Assembly (NCBI GenBank): GCA_041667115.1 | Contig: JBAYFO010000005.1 | Coordinates: forward strand, 31,968 to 95,967 | DNA from: UBA1563 sp041667115 | GTDB lineage: Bacteria; Bacteroidota; Ignavibacteria; Ignavibacteriales; Ignavibacteriaceae | Reading direction: 5' to 3' | DNA: 64,000 bases | Part shown: in pieces, positions 37,125-46,231 of the stretch | Layout: each line of letters starts with the position of its first letter | How positions within the stretch are numbered: the first letter of the stretch is position 1 | Notes under the pieces: model-generated | Told to the model about the DNA's origin: nothing | What the model saw: only the letters and a program-made list of their open reading frames with translations | Database searches by the model: none | Translations under genes and position numbers: made by a program

Positions 37125-37778
37125 CTATTGACTTAATGCCCAAACGATAATATTTGTTCCGAACTTTAGAGCTTCTTCTCTTGTTTTTTCCGTATCGTGA
37201 TGCACTTCCGGGTCAGCCCAGCCATCGCTTGGATTTGATTCGTACGTATAATAAACTGCAAGACGCTTCTCGATAAAAATTCCGAAGCCTTGCGGTGGCT
37301 TGCCGTTATGCTCGTGCGTTTTCGGCGGACCGTTTGGAAAATCGAACGGAGAATGATACAGCCCGTACGAAAACGGGAGTTCCACTAAATCATTTTCCGG
37401 GAAAACTTTTTTTATTTCTCTTCTGAACGCGGCATCCAATCCGTAATCATCATCAACATAAAGAAAGCCGCCGCTTTCAAGATACGTGCGCAAACGGTTT
37501 ACTTCCTGTTCAGAGAAAACGATGTTGCCGTGCCCCGTTAAAAACAAAAAGGGATAAGAAAAAATCTCATCGCTGTTCAAGTCGGCAAAAACGTATTCCG
37601 GCTTTGTTTTAATTGACGTATGCTCAGCAACAAAACGGAGTAAATTCACTTCGGAAGATTGATCATTGTACCAATCGCCGCCACCACTGTATTTTAAACG
37701 TGCAATACGGAAAGCGTCTGATTGTGCAAAGCCAAACCCGCTAAATACTATAAAAATTAAGAGAAAATATTTTTTCAT
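37125..37778 (-). CDS. DUF4159 periplasmic protein
   Basis: A 217-residue exported protein with a signal peptide (about 1-18, GFGFAQ). Family features are the RLKYSGGGDWYNDQSSEVNLL block, YPFLFLTGHGNIVF, LESGGFLYVDDDYGLDAAFRREIKKVFP, and SYGLYHSPFDFPNGPP followed by HEHNGKPPQGFGIF. The fold resembles a class I glutamine-amidotransferase-like flavodoxin core, but no nucleophile Cys is present. It is the upstream partner of the DUF4175-like gene, effectively in one operon. Its role is unknown. Confidence 0.88.
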   Translation of the reverse strand: MKKYFLLIFIVFSGFGFAQSDAFRIARLKYSGGGDWYNDQSSEVNLLRFVAEHTSIKTKPEYVFADLNSDEIFSYPFLFLTGHGNIVFSEQEVNRLRTYLESGGFLYVDDDYGLDAAFRREIKKVFPENDLVELPFSYGLYHSPFDFPNGPPKTHEHNGKPPQGFGIFIEKRLAVYYTYESNPSDGWADPEVHHDTEKTREEALKFGTNIIVWALSQ

Positions 37779-37891
37779 AAATTAAATTTCGGTTAGCAAA
37801 ATAGAGATAGTTTTGTAGAAATGCTATAACCGGAAAAGAGGATAGTTTAGAAGAAATTCCAAAAGACAAAAACAAATATCAATTTGGAAAT

Positions 37892-37926
37892 AAAAGAGGA
37901 TATCTTTGGAAAAAATATCCTCTTTT
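37892..37926 (-). terminator. Rho-independent terminator of the T9SS gene at 37933-40014
   Basis: AAAAGAGGATAT and ATATCCTCTTTT form a perfect 12-bp stem with an 11-nt loop. On the minus strand it lies seven bases after the stop codon and ends in a T-rich run. It separates that gene from the DUF4159/DUF4175-like pair. Confidence 0.78.
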
Positions 37927-37932
37927 AAAGTT

Positions 37933-40014
37933 TTACTTCATCAAAATAAATTTTTTGCTTTGAACAAATGACCCACTTTGTAATTTGTAGAAGTATACTC
38001 CGCTAGTCAAGTTCCCTCCATCAAATTGAACTGTATAGACTCCCGGGACTTTTAGTTCGTTGACAAGCGTCGCCACCTCATTACCAAGTATATCAAAGAC
38101 TTTCAATGTAACATTCTGACTGCTTGCTACTGAATATTCTATTCTTGTACTTGGATTAAACGGGTTAGGATAATTCTGCGCCAATTGAAAATTTTGAATT
38201 TGCGGATTCTCTTTATCAATATTAACCGGATCGATCTTATAACTGAGAAATCCGTTTCCCGGATACGTTGATGGACTAGGAATGATTCCTTTATCTGTTA
38301 AATGGAATCGATACTTAATTTCATATCCTTGATTGTAAAGTGAACTACTAAAATAAATGGAATCAGAAAATGAGTTTGAGTTTTCTAATCTGTTCAAGTA
38401 CTTTTTTCCGCCGCCAATGGAGTCGGTGCCTTTTACAAAGAAATATTCAATTTCAACTGAGTTCGTATAAAAAAGGTTTTTTTGTGGGATATCTGTAATT
38501 ATATCACGAGGATGTGAAACTGTTACATTAATGCCAAGCAGAGTATCACTTAAAAGATTAATTGTATTTGAGTCTACCGAAGAGAAGTAATTTACTTTAT
38601 ACAAAAAAGTCGAATCTTTTATTTTTACTAAAGCTTCAATCAAGTCAAGTCTTTTTTCATAGTAACTTCCCATGGGTCCATCGTCATTTGAGTGATAGTA
38701 GTAAACGCCTATTGAATCAGCATATTTGCGAGTAAATGGAACCCCATAATAATCCGAACTCAATCCTTTCGAATATCTTTCATAACCAAATAAAGATACC
38801 GGTCCTTCATAAACTGTAGCCCATGTTGCGCCATAATATTCGAATTCATCATGACCCAAAAGATTAAAGTCCATTAGCAATTTTTCAATTCCACTAAATT
38901 CCAAAAAAAGTTTGTTGTCATCGCTGTAGTACAGAAAATTATATGTGCCATCATCATTTACTAAAAAACAATGTTTCCCGTTCAAAATTGTATCGCTCAG
39001 CACTTCAATTGTGGAGAGGTTATAACTGGTAGAATAACTAATACCATTATAACCGGAGTTGGTCTTAATGTACTGCCATTTATTTCCAACAGCAAGGGGT
39101 AAAAAATTATTCCCACCATAGATGTAGGGTGGCGTGTGGTCTTCTCGATAAAGAGATCCGGTTTCTGTTAGAAGGAAAGTCGTTGAGTCCTTTATTAAAA
39201 TCAAATCTGGGCGGAAAGTGCAAATTTTTCGCCAGCTAACACCCTGATCATCACTAACATACGCACCCGCAAAGAGTTGTTTTTCCATTGGAGAGTATGC
39301 TAGGTCATTACCGCCAACATTTATGTTGGATAGTAATTCCCAAGTTCCTCCGCTATTAGTTGACTTATATACTCCTCCGGTCAAGGCAAACACCGTGCTA
39401 TCACCCTCAACCGTTTCAATATCATCTATCCACTCTGTATCGGCTTTAACATTCTTTTTATTCCAGGTTAAACCAAAATCTTGAGAAAGGTATAGCCCAT
39501 TATAAATTGTTCTGACTAAAATATTATTTTTAGAAACAGCGATTTGCCAAAAATATTTGATTTTAGTCAATTCACCTTTCCAGCTTACACAGTTATCAAT
39601 TGATGTAAAAATTCCACTTGAGTCTGTTCCAACAATAGTACAATTAATACCTGAAAAGTCTCTACTTTTAATACTCCAAATCGCTGAGGGGAAGTTTTTT
39701 AGAAGTTTGAATGATGCCCCGGCATCAGTCGAAATGTATAATTCGCCAGAAAGAGTTCCTACAAAAATTGTGTCTTTCCCTTTCACAGTAAGTGAAGTGG
39801 GGTCATGGATCTGGAATATCTGGGACCAGTTTGTTCCATCATTTGTGGATTTATAAACTTTCGAGTTTAAAAATGACGTCGCATAGATATCGCCGGATGT
39901 AGAAATCTCCATTTGATAAAAATTTTCATCAATTAAGTATGTCCATCTCATTAATTGAGGATGGATATTGCTGCAAAAGAAAAACACAAAAATAAAAATG
40001 ACTTTATTTTTCAA
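37933..40014 (-). CDS. T9SS-exported BNR/sialidase-like propeller protein
   Basis: A 693-residue secreted protein with signal peptide (FFFCSNIHPQ). Blades carry Asp-box-like motifs (STNDGTNWSQIF, STDAGASFKLL, SQDFGLTWNKK, STNSGGTWELL, SDDQGVSWRKI) over about residues 30-280. A domain beginning FLPLAVGNKWQYIKTN matches the one in the 31701-33632 protein. A further beta domain precedes the T9SS module (QNYPNPFNPSTRIEYS, VFDILGNEVATLVNE, KKFILMK). The Asp-boxes alone do not prove sialidase activity, and no catalytic Arg triad is evident. Confidence 0.85.
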   Translation of the reverse strand: MKNKVIFIFVFFFCSNIHPQLMRWTYLIDENFYQMEISTSGDIYATSFLNSKVYKSTNDGTNWSQIFQIHDPTSLTVKGKDTIFVGTLSGELYISTDAGASFKLLKNFPSAIWSIKSRDFSGINCTIVGTDSSGIFTSIDNCVSWKGELTKIKYFWQIAVSKNNILVRTIYNGLYLSQDFGLTWNKKNVKADTEWIDDIETVEGDSTVFALTGGVYKSTNSGGTWELLSNINVGGNDLAYSPMEKQLFAGAYVSDDQGVSWRKICTFRPDLILIKDSTTFLLTETGSLYREDHTPPYIYGGNNFLPLAVGNKWQYIKTNSGYNGISYSTSYNLSTIEVLSDTILNGKHCFLVNDDGTYNFLYYSDDNKLFLEFSGIEKLLMDFNLLGHDEFEYYGATWATVYEGPVSLFGYERYSKGLSSDYYGVPFTRKYADSIGVYYYHSNDDGPMGSYYEKRLDLIEALVKIKDSTFLYKVNYFSSVDSNTINLLSDTLLGINVTVSHPRDIITDIPQKNLFYTNSVEIEYFFVKGTDSIGGGKKYLNRLENSNSFSDSIYFSSSLYNQGYEIKYRFHLTDKGIIPSPSTYPGNGFLSYKIDPVNIDKENPQIQNFQLAQNYPNPFNPSTRIEYSVASSQNVTLKVFDILGNEVATLVNELKVPGVYTVQFDGGNLTSGVYFYKLQSGSFVQSKKFILMK

Positions 40015-40050
40015 ATTGATCCTCCGGGGAAAAATAAGAACTCTAAATTG

Positions 40051-41343
40051 TTACCTCAAAAATATCATCTTTTTAGTTAGCAAGGAATTGTTCTGCATCA
40101 GTTGATAATAGTAAACGCCCGAGGAAAGGTTTCTTGCATAGAAAGGTGTTTCGTAATTGCCCGGGGATTTAAATTCGTTCACCAAAGTTGCAACTTCTTT
40201 TCCAAGCACATCATATATTTTTAATGTTACGTAACTGCCGACTGCTAACTGCCAACTGATTACTGTACTTGGATTAAACGGATTGGGATAGTTCTGAAAC
40301 AATTGGAATTTTTCCGGAGTTGAGGGTTCATCTTTTTCAATACCGGTTACTCCACCATTAGAAGTAAAAAGAATCGTTCCAGAATCGCCAACGGCAAAGC
40401 CTCTTGTGTCGTTAAAGAAATTAATTGAGTTCAGTGATTGCGAAGTTGGAACTGAATGTAAAATCCAATTATCGCCTCCATCTATTGTTTTATATAGTAG
40501 CCCGGGATATCCGCAAGCATAAATTACGCTTGATGAAGGCGCAGAGACTCTGCGAAGTTCCCCGTCGGGATCGGGATAAACACCAGATCGAGACCAGCTT
40601 GTGTCTGACATTTTTTGTCGTAGTATAACCGGTGCGGCTCGCCAATCTCCTTGCACTCCCACGATAAATGTTGATCCTCCGCCATTACAAGATTCGCCGC
40701 TTAATGCTTCTGAACCTAGTCCATCAAAAAAATCAAGTTTTTCTTCTACCCAAGGAGTGATCGGATAAAATTCATTCTTTCTGATTATCGAATGCGATGT
40801 TACGGCATAGAGAGGTAATCCAAGTATTGAAAGACCACGAAATTGAAAAATTGAACGAATGGGATAAGCGCTGATTTTTTCCGAACTCCACGTTTTTCCA
40901 CTATCAATCGTGCGGTAAACATAACCTGAATCATCTCCAACATAAATGTAATTCGCATATAAACTCAGTGCGCACAGATAATTTTTATCGTATGAATAAA
41001 ATCCAGGCTGCCAGGTTTCGCCGCCATCAGTGGTTATAATTACAGTGTTGCCTCCGGCAAGAACTCCATTACGCTCGTCGGAAAATGAGATGCTTTTCCA
41101 GTTCATCGGAAAACTCCAGGGCAACCCAATATAATTCCACGTTAACCCGGAATTTGTAGTTTTGAAAATATTTTGATTTTCTCCAACAACGATCGCGGTT
41201 GATGAATCGAGCATCACCACATCGGTAAGTCTTTGTGTAGTACCGCTGTTTTGTTTCTCCCATTGTGCTTGTAACAGTTGGAATGCCATTAACAACACAA
41301 TCACAAATGAAAATTTATTCGAGAGAGTGATTTTCGTTTTCAT
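40051..41343 (-). CDS. T9SS-exported YCF48/BNR-repeat protein
   Basis: A 430-residue secreted protein. The signal peptide is about 1-26 (LMAFQLLQAQW). The propeller resembles the YCF48/HCF136 assembly-factor fold: TQRLTDVVMLDSSTAIVVG, FKTTNSGLTWNYIG, TTDGGETWQPG, TIDSGKTWSSE, TIDGGDNWILH and GFAVGDSGTILFTSNGG. It ends in the sorting module with QNYPNPFNPSTVISWQL and YYYQLMQNNSLLTKK. It lies 36 bp ahead of the 37933-40014 gene, so the two may be co-transcribed. Confidence 0.85.
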   Translation of the reverse strand: MKTKITLSNKFSFVIVLLMAFQLLQAQWEKQNSGTTQRLTDVVMLDSSTAIVVGENQNIFKTTNSGLTWNYIGLPWSFPMNWKSISFSDERNGVLAGGNTVIITTDGGETWQPGFYSYDKNYLCALSLYANYIYVGDDSGYVYRTIDSGKTWSSEKISAYPIRSIFQFRGLSILGLPLYAVTSHSIIRKNEFYPITPWVEEKLDFFDGLGSEALSGESCNGGGSTFIVGVQGDWRAAPVILRQKMSDTSWSRSGVYPDPDGELRRVSAPSSSVIYACGYPGLLYKTIDGGDNWILHSVPTSQSLNSINFFNDTRGFAVGDSGTILFTSNGGVTGIEKDEPSTPEKFQLFQNYPNPFNPSTVISWQLAVGSYVTLKIYDVLGKEVATLVNEFKSPGNYETPFYARNLSSGVYYYQLMQNNSLLTKKMIFLR

Positions 41344-41405
41344 GTTTTCCTCTTAATTGAAAATTAGATTGCTTTTTATCAAGTTCATCTCAACCATCAA
41401 GTATT

Positions 41406-42122
41406 TTATTTTAAAACTACCATCTTTCTAATCCTTACCGAGCCATCTACCGTTAAGCGGGAGAAATATATTCCGCTTGACAATTTGTTTGAAGTATCAA
41501 AACCGATAGCATATTTCCCCGGGTTTTGTACTTCATTTACCAAACTTGCAATTTCATTTCCAAGGATGTCATAAACTTTTAAAGATACAAAACCACCGAC
41601 CGCCAACTGATAACTGATTACTGTATTGGGATTAAATGGATTGGGATAATTTGAAAGAAGAAGAAATGTTTCGGGATTTGTTTCTTCTTTGTCGATTGAT
41701 GTAGCGGTATGACACGCGCTTTGGCTTGATTGTATGTTTTTAGGTTGCGCTGATGAACTCTGCAAAGTAAAAGTTAAGGAATCAATGAATATCGTAGTGT
41801 CGTGCGAATAAAAATATTTTTTCAGCTCTTGGCGGTATACTGCAACCGTGTAACGTCCTGCTAGTAAACCGGTTATTGAAGCATGTAAATCGAAGATGCA
41901 AATACAATTAGCAATCGATCCAATAGTATCACATTCTATAACCAAAATTGAATTTCCGGAAACTTCTGTCTGCAAGGAATATCTAGATGCACAATTCGAT
42001 GCAACATTGACATTCCATATTTGAACAGTGTCGGGGAGGAGCTTAACAAAAACAGAATCATTTTGCGCTAGTGAATTGCTCCATATTAAAAGTACAAATG
42101 CGAAGAAAAAAAACTTTTTCAT
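41406..42122 (-). CDS. small T9SS-exported protein of unknown function
   Basis: A 238-residue secreted protein. The signal peptide (FFFAFVLLIWSNSLAQ) is followed by a ~110-residue beta-rich domain with three to four cysteines (SNCASRYSL, CDTIGSIANCICIFDL), possibly disulphide-bonded. It resembles the short beta domains seen in other cargo of this group but I do not recognise it. A low-complexity linker leads to the T9SS module (SNYPNPFNPNTVISYQL). A 19-bp palindromic site (42156-42174) lies about 35 bp upstream of the start. Confidence 0.75.
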   Translation of the reverse strand: MKKFFFFAFVLLIWSNSLAQNDSVFVKLLPDTVQIWNVNVASNCASRYSLQTEVSGNSILVIECDTIGSIANCICIFDLHASITGLLAGRYTVAVYRQELKKYFYSHDTTIFIDSLTFTLQSSSAQPKNIQSSQSACHTATSIDKEETNPETFLLLSNYPNPFNPNTVISYQLAVGGFVSLKVYDILGNEIASLVNEVQNPGKYAIGFDTSNKLSSGIYFSRLTVDGSVRIRKMVVLK

Positions 42123-42155
42123 ACGGACCTCGAAACTAAATTTCTTGAGGCTTAA

Positions 42156-42174
42156 TTCTAATTATGAATTAGAA
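42156..42174. promoter_or_regulatory. palindrome upstream of the small T9SS gene
   Basis: TTCTAATT and AATTAGAA are exact inverted copies separated by ATG. They lie 34-52 bp upstream of the minus-strand start codon at 42122, a normal operator position. With this AT content a chance palindrome is possible. Confidence 0.3.
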
Positions 42175-42246
42175 AACAGATGAAGTTGAAACTTTACCTC
42201 GCGCAAAAATTAAAAAAAAACAACTGAATGTCAAGAATAATTTGTT

Positions 42247-44127
42247 TTATTTCAAATAGATCATTCCTTTGGTTTGTGATTGTTGACCTGCTTGTAGTCT
42301 GTAATAATATATCCCGCTGGCTAATTTGTTAGTGGTTAGTTGTCTGTTGTTGGTTGCATCAAAGGTTACGGAATGTTTCCCGGCTTGCTGTACTTCGTTT
42401 ACCAAAGTTGCAATTTCATTTCCGAGTACATCATATATCGTTAAAGTTACATCACTTCCGACTGCTAATTGCCAACTGATTATCGTGTTCGGATTAAACG
42501 GATTGGGATAGTTTTGATAAAGCTGAAATTCATTTGGTAAATAAGAATTTTCTTCAACACCAACCGGATTTCCCATATAAATTATTCTGAACGCATCGGC
42601 TACGACTTGTCCGCTTGCAACGTCACCAACAGTAATTTTGATTGCGCCGGAATTGAAGAGATTCGTTGTTGAAAGATAATTCCACGCGCCGCCGTCAACT
42701 TTTTGACTTTTTGTAACACTTGTTTCTTTCCCGCCTCCTTCAACTAAGAATTTCGTATCGTACGCATTATTTGCATCGGATTGCCACCATCCGTAAACAT
42801 CATATTTGCCCGGTTGTAAAACATCGGTTTGAAAAACTGCCGGACCGGATTGGCCGGAAGCATTCGCTGTTAAATAATTATCTCCAAAAAATTCAGTTCC
42901 GTTGGCTGATGGATTCCAGAAACTAGCAAAATTTTTGTTGTCGAGAATAATCCATTTCGCATGCGAGAGTTGTAGATATTCAGAAATCGAATACATGAAT
43001 CGTTCACCAAGATACCCCAGGTTTTCGGTTGTTACTTCTTTTCCGGTGGAGTAATAATCGTACGGTGTTTCGTAGGTAAGCGCTAAAACTTTATCTCCCC
43101 AATTATTCCAGAGCCAGCCTTCGGGAAATGTAGAGGAAAGATTAGAATATCTGTAATCATCCTGAGTAAAATAGGGATTGCCCGACGTATTCAAATTTGA
43201 AAACTCATTTTCCGAATGATAGAAAGAGCTAGAAGTTGATGAAGCCGTGTGAATCCAAAACGTACAATATTGAACTGCTTGCGAATGAAGGTTCTGAAAT
43301 ATCGAGAGAACTTTTTTGCTGTTTATTTCCGTCATTCTTTTTTTAAGAATTTTTACTTCTTGGGTTGTTACCGCATCACTTCTCCAATTTGATTCAACAT
43401 CAACTCCATCATAATTTGTTCGCGATCTTCCCCAGAAAACACCATCGGGATTTGTAAACGGAATACAATGAAAAACAATATGCTCGCGATAAAATTGAAC
43501 AACCTCATTATTCGCAAGAATACTTTCGATAAAACCATCGAAATGCCACGAACTTGGCGTTTCGCCCGGATGCGTACGGGCATGAACCCAAACATGATAT
43601 TTAAGAGAATCGGGAAATGCCGGATCGGTTATTGTCAATTCTTCGATCGGTAAGTTCCGCAATGTTAGTCCAAGCGTATCAACTTTTACATACGGTGAAG
43701 CGCTCCATTGCTTAATTCTGGACTGTAAATAGCTGAATGTATAGGGCGTGTAATAAGCAACATAAACGGTATCATACTCATATGTTTTTTGAAAAACATT
43801 TGTCGCCGGACTTTCGGAATTGGTAAAACGTTCGAATATTTTATTGTCATAAGAATAAACAGCCCGCTTCACGTCTGAATTTGAGACCGTAACTTTTACA
43901 AATTTATTTTGAATACCGGACATCCTAAAATAAAACCATCTTCCTCCAATATCTTCGTAGGTTGTTACAACGTAGTTTACAGAGTCTGTTGTTGTAGCCG
44001 ATTTCAGATTCCCGCTTTCAAAGTTTGCATCAAAATGAACTTGAGGAAATAGTGAACAACTTAAAAAGATCAGCATCAAAATCGTTTTTGTTGTGTAGGT
44101 TAAAGCATGAAGTAAATTTTTTATCAT
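42247..44127 (-). CDS. M14-type zinc carboxypeptidase-like protein with T9SS signal
   Basis: A 626-residue secreted protein. After the signal peptide a beta-sandwich prodomain (about 30-150) precedes a carboxypeptidase A-like domain (about 155-390). The zinc motif is HPGE (His186, Glu189), the third ligand is His281 in FQNLHSQ and the probable catalytic Glu353 is in LALTYETPY. The position normally reading GVDLNRNW is GVDVESNW, so the substrate-carboxylate Asn/Arg pair is replaced by Glu/Ser. A golvesin/xly-like beta domain (LQPGKYDVYGWWQ to VVADAFRIIYMG, about 430-530) precedes the T9SS module (QNYPNPFNPNTIISWQL). It may act as an altered-specificity peptidase or amidase. Confidence 0.83.
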   Translation of the reverse strand: MIKNLLHALTYTTKTILMLIFLSCSLFPQVHFDANFESGNLKSATTTDSVNYVVTTYEDIGGRWFYFRMSGIQNKFVKVTVSNSDVKRAVYSYDNKIFERFTNSESPATNVFQKTYEYDTVYVAYYTPYTFSYLQSRIKQWSASPYVKVDTLGLTLRNLPIEELTITDPAFPDSLKYHVWVHARTHPGETPSSWHFDGFIESILANNEVVQFYREHIVFHCIPFTNPDGVFWGRSRTNYDGVDVESNWRSDAVTTQEVKILKKRMTEINSKKVLSIFQNLHSQAVQYCTFWIHTASSTSSSFYHSENEFSNLNTSGNPYFTQDDYRYSNLSSTFPEGWLWNNWGDKVLALTYETPYDYYSTGKEVTTENLGYLGERFMYSISEYLQLSHAKWIILDNKNFASFWNPSANGTEFFGDNYLTANASGQSGPAVFQTDVLQPGKYDVYGWWQSDANNAYDTKFLVEGGGKETSVTKSQKVDGGAWNYLSTTNLFNSGAIKITVGDVASGQVVADAFRIIYMGNPVGVEENSYLPNEFQLYQNYPNPFNPNTIISWQLAVGSDVTLTIYDVLGNEIATLVNEVQQAGKHSVTFDATNNRQLTTNKLASGIYYYRLQAGQQSQTKGMIYLK

Positions 44128-44221
44128 CTCGGTTTCTTTTTATTCTTTTTTGTAAACGTAAGATGAAAAATAGGGATTAAACTTGAAATGAGTTCAAATT
44201 ATTTTTAAGAGAAACAAAAGA

Positions 44222-44289
44222 GGACGCAGATTCATTTAGATATTTTATGATCAGCGCGGATCATAAACGATCATAACCAATCTGCGTCC
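44222..44289. repeat. nested inverted repeat, REP-like
   Basis: The outer arms GGACGCAGATT and AATCTGCGTCC are perfect 11-bp inverted copies 68 bp end to end. The inner TTTATGATC and GATCATAAA (9 bp, loop AGCGCG) form a second stem. The ACGCAGATT...AATCTGCGT style is typical of dispersed intergenic palindromes in many genomes. On the minus strand it follows the GH3 gene and is trailed by a T-rich stretch, so it may also act as a 3' stem or terminator. Confidence 0.6.
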
Positions 44290-44297
44290 CATCGTTT

Positions 44298-46130
44298 TTA
44301 GTATTTCAACCCGAAACCGTACTGAAATAATGAATCGTAGTTTTTATCACCTACGTTAATAGGAATTTGTTCCATTGTCTTAGGCCAGCTATGACCAAGC
44401 TTGCCGGTAAAATTGAAATCGCCGAATAAGACATCAGTAATTCCCGCCCCTTCGCTGCCCGGAAGCCAAGCGGCAACAAATGCGTTTGCATCTTTCAGCT
44501 GTGATTCAACAATCATCGGTCTGCCGGAAAAAAGAATTACTACATAAGGCTTTCCTGATTTCTTTACCATTTCAATTACCGCAATATCTTCTTTTGATAA
44601 ACTCAAATCCTCTCGATCACCGAACATTTCTGCATAAGGCGTTTCGCCAACTACAACCAACACAACATCAGCATCTTTAACTTCTGAACCGTCTTTGGAA
44701 TAAGATACAACTGTGTTTTTTGAAACCGCGTTTTTCACTGCTTGCAAAACGGTTGTTCCGCCGGAAATGTTGTTGCCGGATTTTCCCTGCCAGTCGATTG
44801 TCCAACCACCACATTGGTTTCCGATATCATCTGCGCTGGTTCCGGCAAGCGTGATGTGTTTAACTTTTTTAGAGATCGGCAAAGTTTTGTTTTCATTTTT
44901 AAGGAGTACTAAAGATTGACGAACGCATTCACGCGCAACTTGTCTATGTTCTTTTGATCCGAAGGTTGGCATTAACGTTCTATCAGTAAAAGGATTTGCG
45001 AAGATATTCATCTCAAATTTTACGAGGAGAATTCTTCTTACCGCATCGTCAATTCTACTTAACGGAACTTTGTTTTCATTTACTAATTCTTTTAACAGCG
45101 TTATGAACTGAACATAATTGTTATCTTTCCCGGGAGCGTTCGGAATCATGATCATATCAAGTCCGGCGTTAATTGATCTTTCAATATCAGATTTATAATC
45201 TTTTTCAATCTGATCAATCGCAGCCCAATCGGAGACTAAAAATCCTTTGAAGCCCAACTCTCCTTTAAGCACATCGGTCAATAAATATTTATTGCCGTGC
45301 ATCTTTGTGCCGTTCCATGAACTGTAAGAAGGCATGATCGTTTTAACTCCGGCTTTTATCGCTGCAACATATCCGGGTAAAAAAAGTTTCCTTAACGTTG
45401 GCTCATCAACTTCCGTATTCCCTTGATCTTTTCCGTTCGTTGTGCCGCCATCACCAAGAAAATGTTTTGCGCATGCGAGAATTGAAGTTTGACCGGAAAG
45501 TTTTTTTCCTTGAAATCCTTTAACCTGAGCGGCGCCTAATGTTTTTGCTAATTCAGGATCTTCACCAAAACTTTCATAGGTTCTTCCCCAACGTTCATTT
45601 CGCGCAACTGCAACGCATGGCGCAAAAGTCCAGTCCATGCCGGTAGCGGCAACTTCTTCGGCGGTAACGCGTGCAGCTTTTTCAACCAGTTTGGCATTGC
45701 GTGTGGCGCCTAATCCAATGTTGTGAGGAAAAACTACCGCACCGATTACGTTATTGTGTCCGTGAACGGCATCAGCTCCATAGATCATGGGAATTTTTAA
45801 TCTTGATTTTAACGCATGAGATTGAAGCATATCATAAAAATCTGCCCAGCCTTTTGCAGAAATATCTTCTATTTCGGAATTCCCTCCGCAAAGAATTGAT
45901 CCAAGCGAATATTTTTCGATATCATCATAACGATCTTTTAAAGCATCAATATCAACCTGGGTCATCTGTCCGATTTTTTCCTCAAGTGTCATTTGGGCTA
46001 AAAGTTCATTCACCTTTTTATTGAGTGAAGATTTTTTTGCGGTTTCTTTTCCGGTCGAATCAGATTTAAATGCAGAAAAAAGAAAGACGGCTGCCAGCAG
46101 CATGGTTGAAAGAAAAGTAAGATTTTTCAT
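44298..46130 (-). CDS. secreted glycoside hydrolase family 3 beta-glucosidase
   Basis: ATG 46130 gives 610 residues with GGAG seven bases upstream and a signal peptide (LLAAVFLFSAF). A longer ORF start at 46247 would overlap the ROK gene and adds no recognisable sequence. The GH3 N-domain barrel shows LLAQMTLEEKIGQMTQV, PMIYGADAVHGHNNV, CAKHFLGDGGT and the nucleophile Asp301 in GFLVSDWAAI. The C-domain carries RQSLVLLKNENKTLPI and LPGSEGAGITDVLFGDFNFTG. It probably releases glucose from beta-glucans or cello-oligosaccharides in the periplasm. The permease and kinase upstream would import and phosphorylate the product. Confidence 0.94.
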   Translation of the reverse strand: MKNLTFLSTMLLAAVFLFSAFKSDSTGKETAKKSSLNKKVNELLAQMTLEEKIGQMTQVDIDALKDRYDDIEKYSLGSILCGGNSEIEDISAKGWADFYDMLQSHALKSRLKIPMIYGADAVHGHNNVIGAVVFPHNIGLGATRNAKLVEKAARVTAEEVAATGMDWTFAPCVAVARNERWGRTYESFGEDPELAKTLGAAQVKGFQGKKLSGQTSILACAKHFLGDGGTTNGKDQGNTEVDEPTLRKLFLPGYVAAIKAGVKTIMPSYSSWNGTKMHGNKYLLTDVLKGELGFKGFLVSDWAAIDQIEKDYKSDIERSINAGLDMIMIPNAPGKDNNYVQFITLLKELVNENKVPLSRIDDAVRRILLVKFEMNIFANPFTDRTLMPTFGSKEHRQVARECVRQSLVLLKNENKTLPISKKVKHITLAGTSADDIGNQCGGWTIDWQGKSGNNISGGTTVLQAVKNAVSKNTVVSYSKDGSEVKDADVVLVVVGETPYAEMFGDREDLSLSKEDIAVIEMVKKSGKPYVVILFSGRPMIVESQLKDANAFVAAWLPGSEGAGITDVLFGDFNFTGKLGHSWPKTMEQIPINVGDKNYDSLFQYGFGLKY

Positions 46131-46231
46131 TAGTACTCCATTTCTATGAATAACGCGATAATTGTAATTTAAATCCACCCCACAAAATCTAAAATAAACG
46201 AAACTGTGTTTTGAGCTATCGGTACAGTGGA

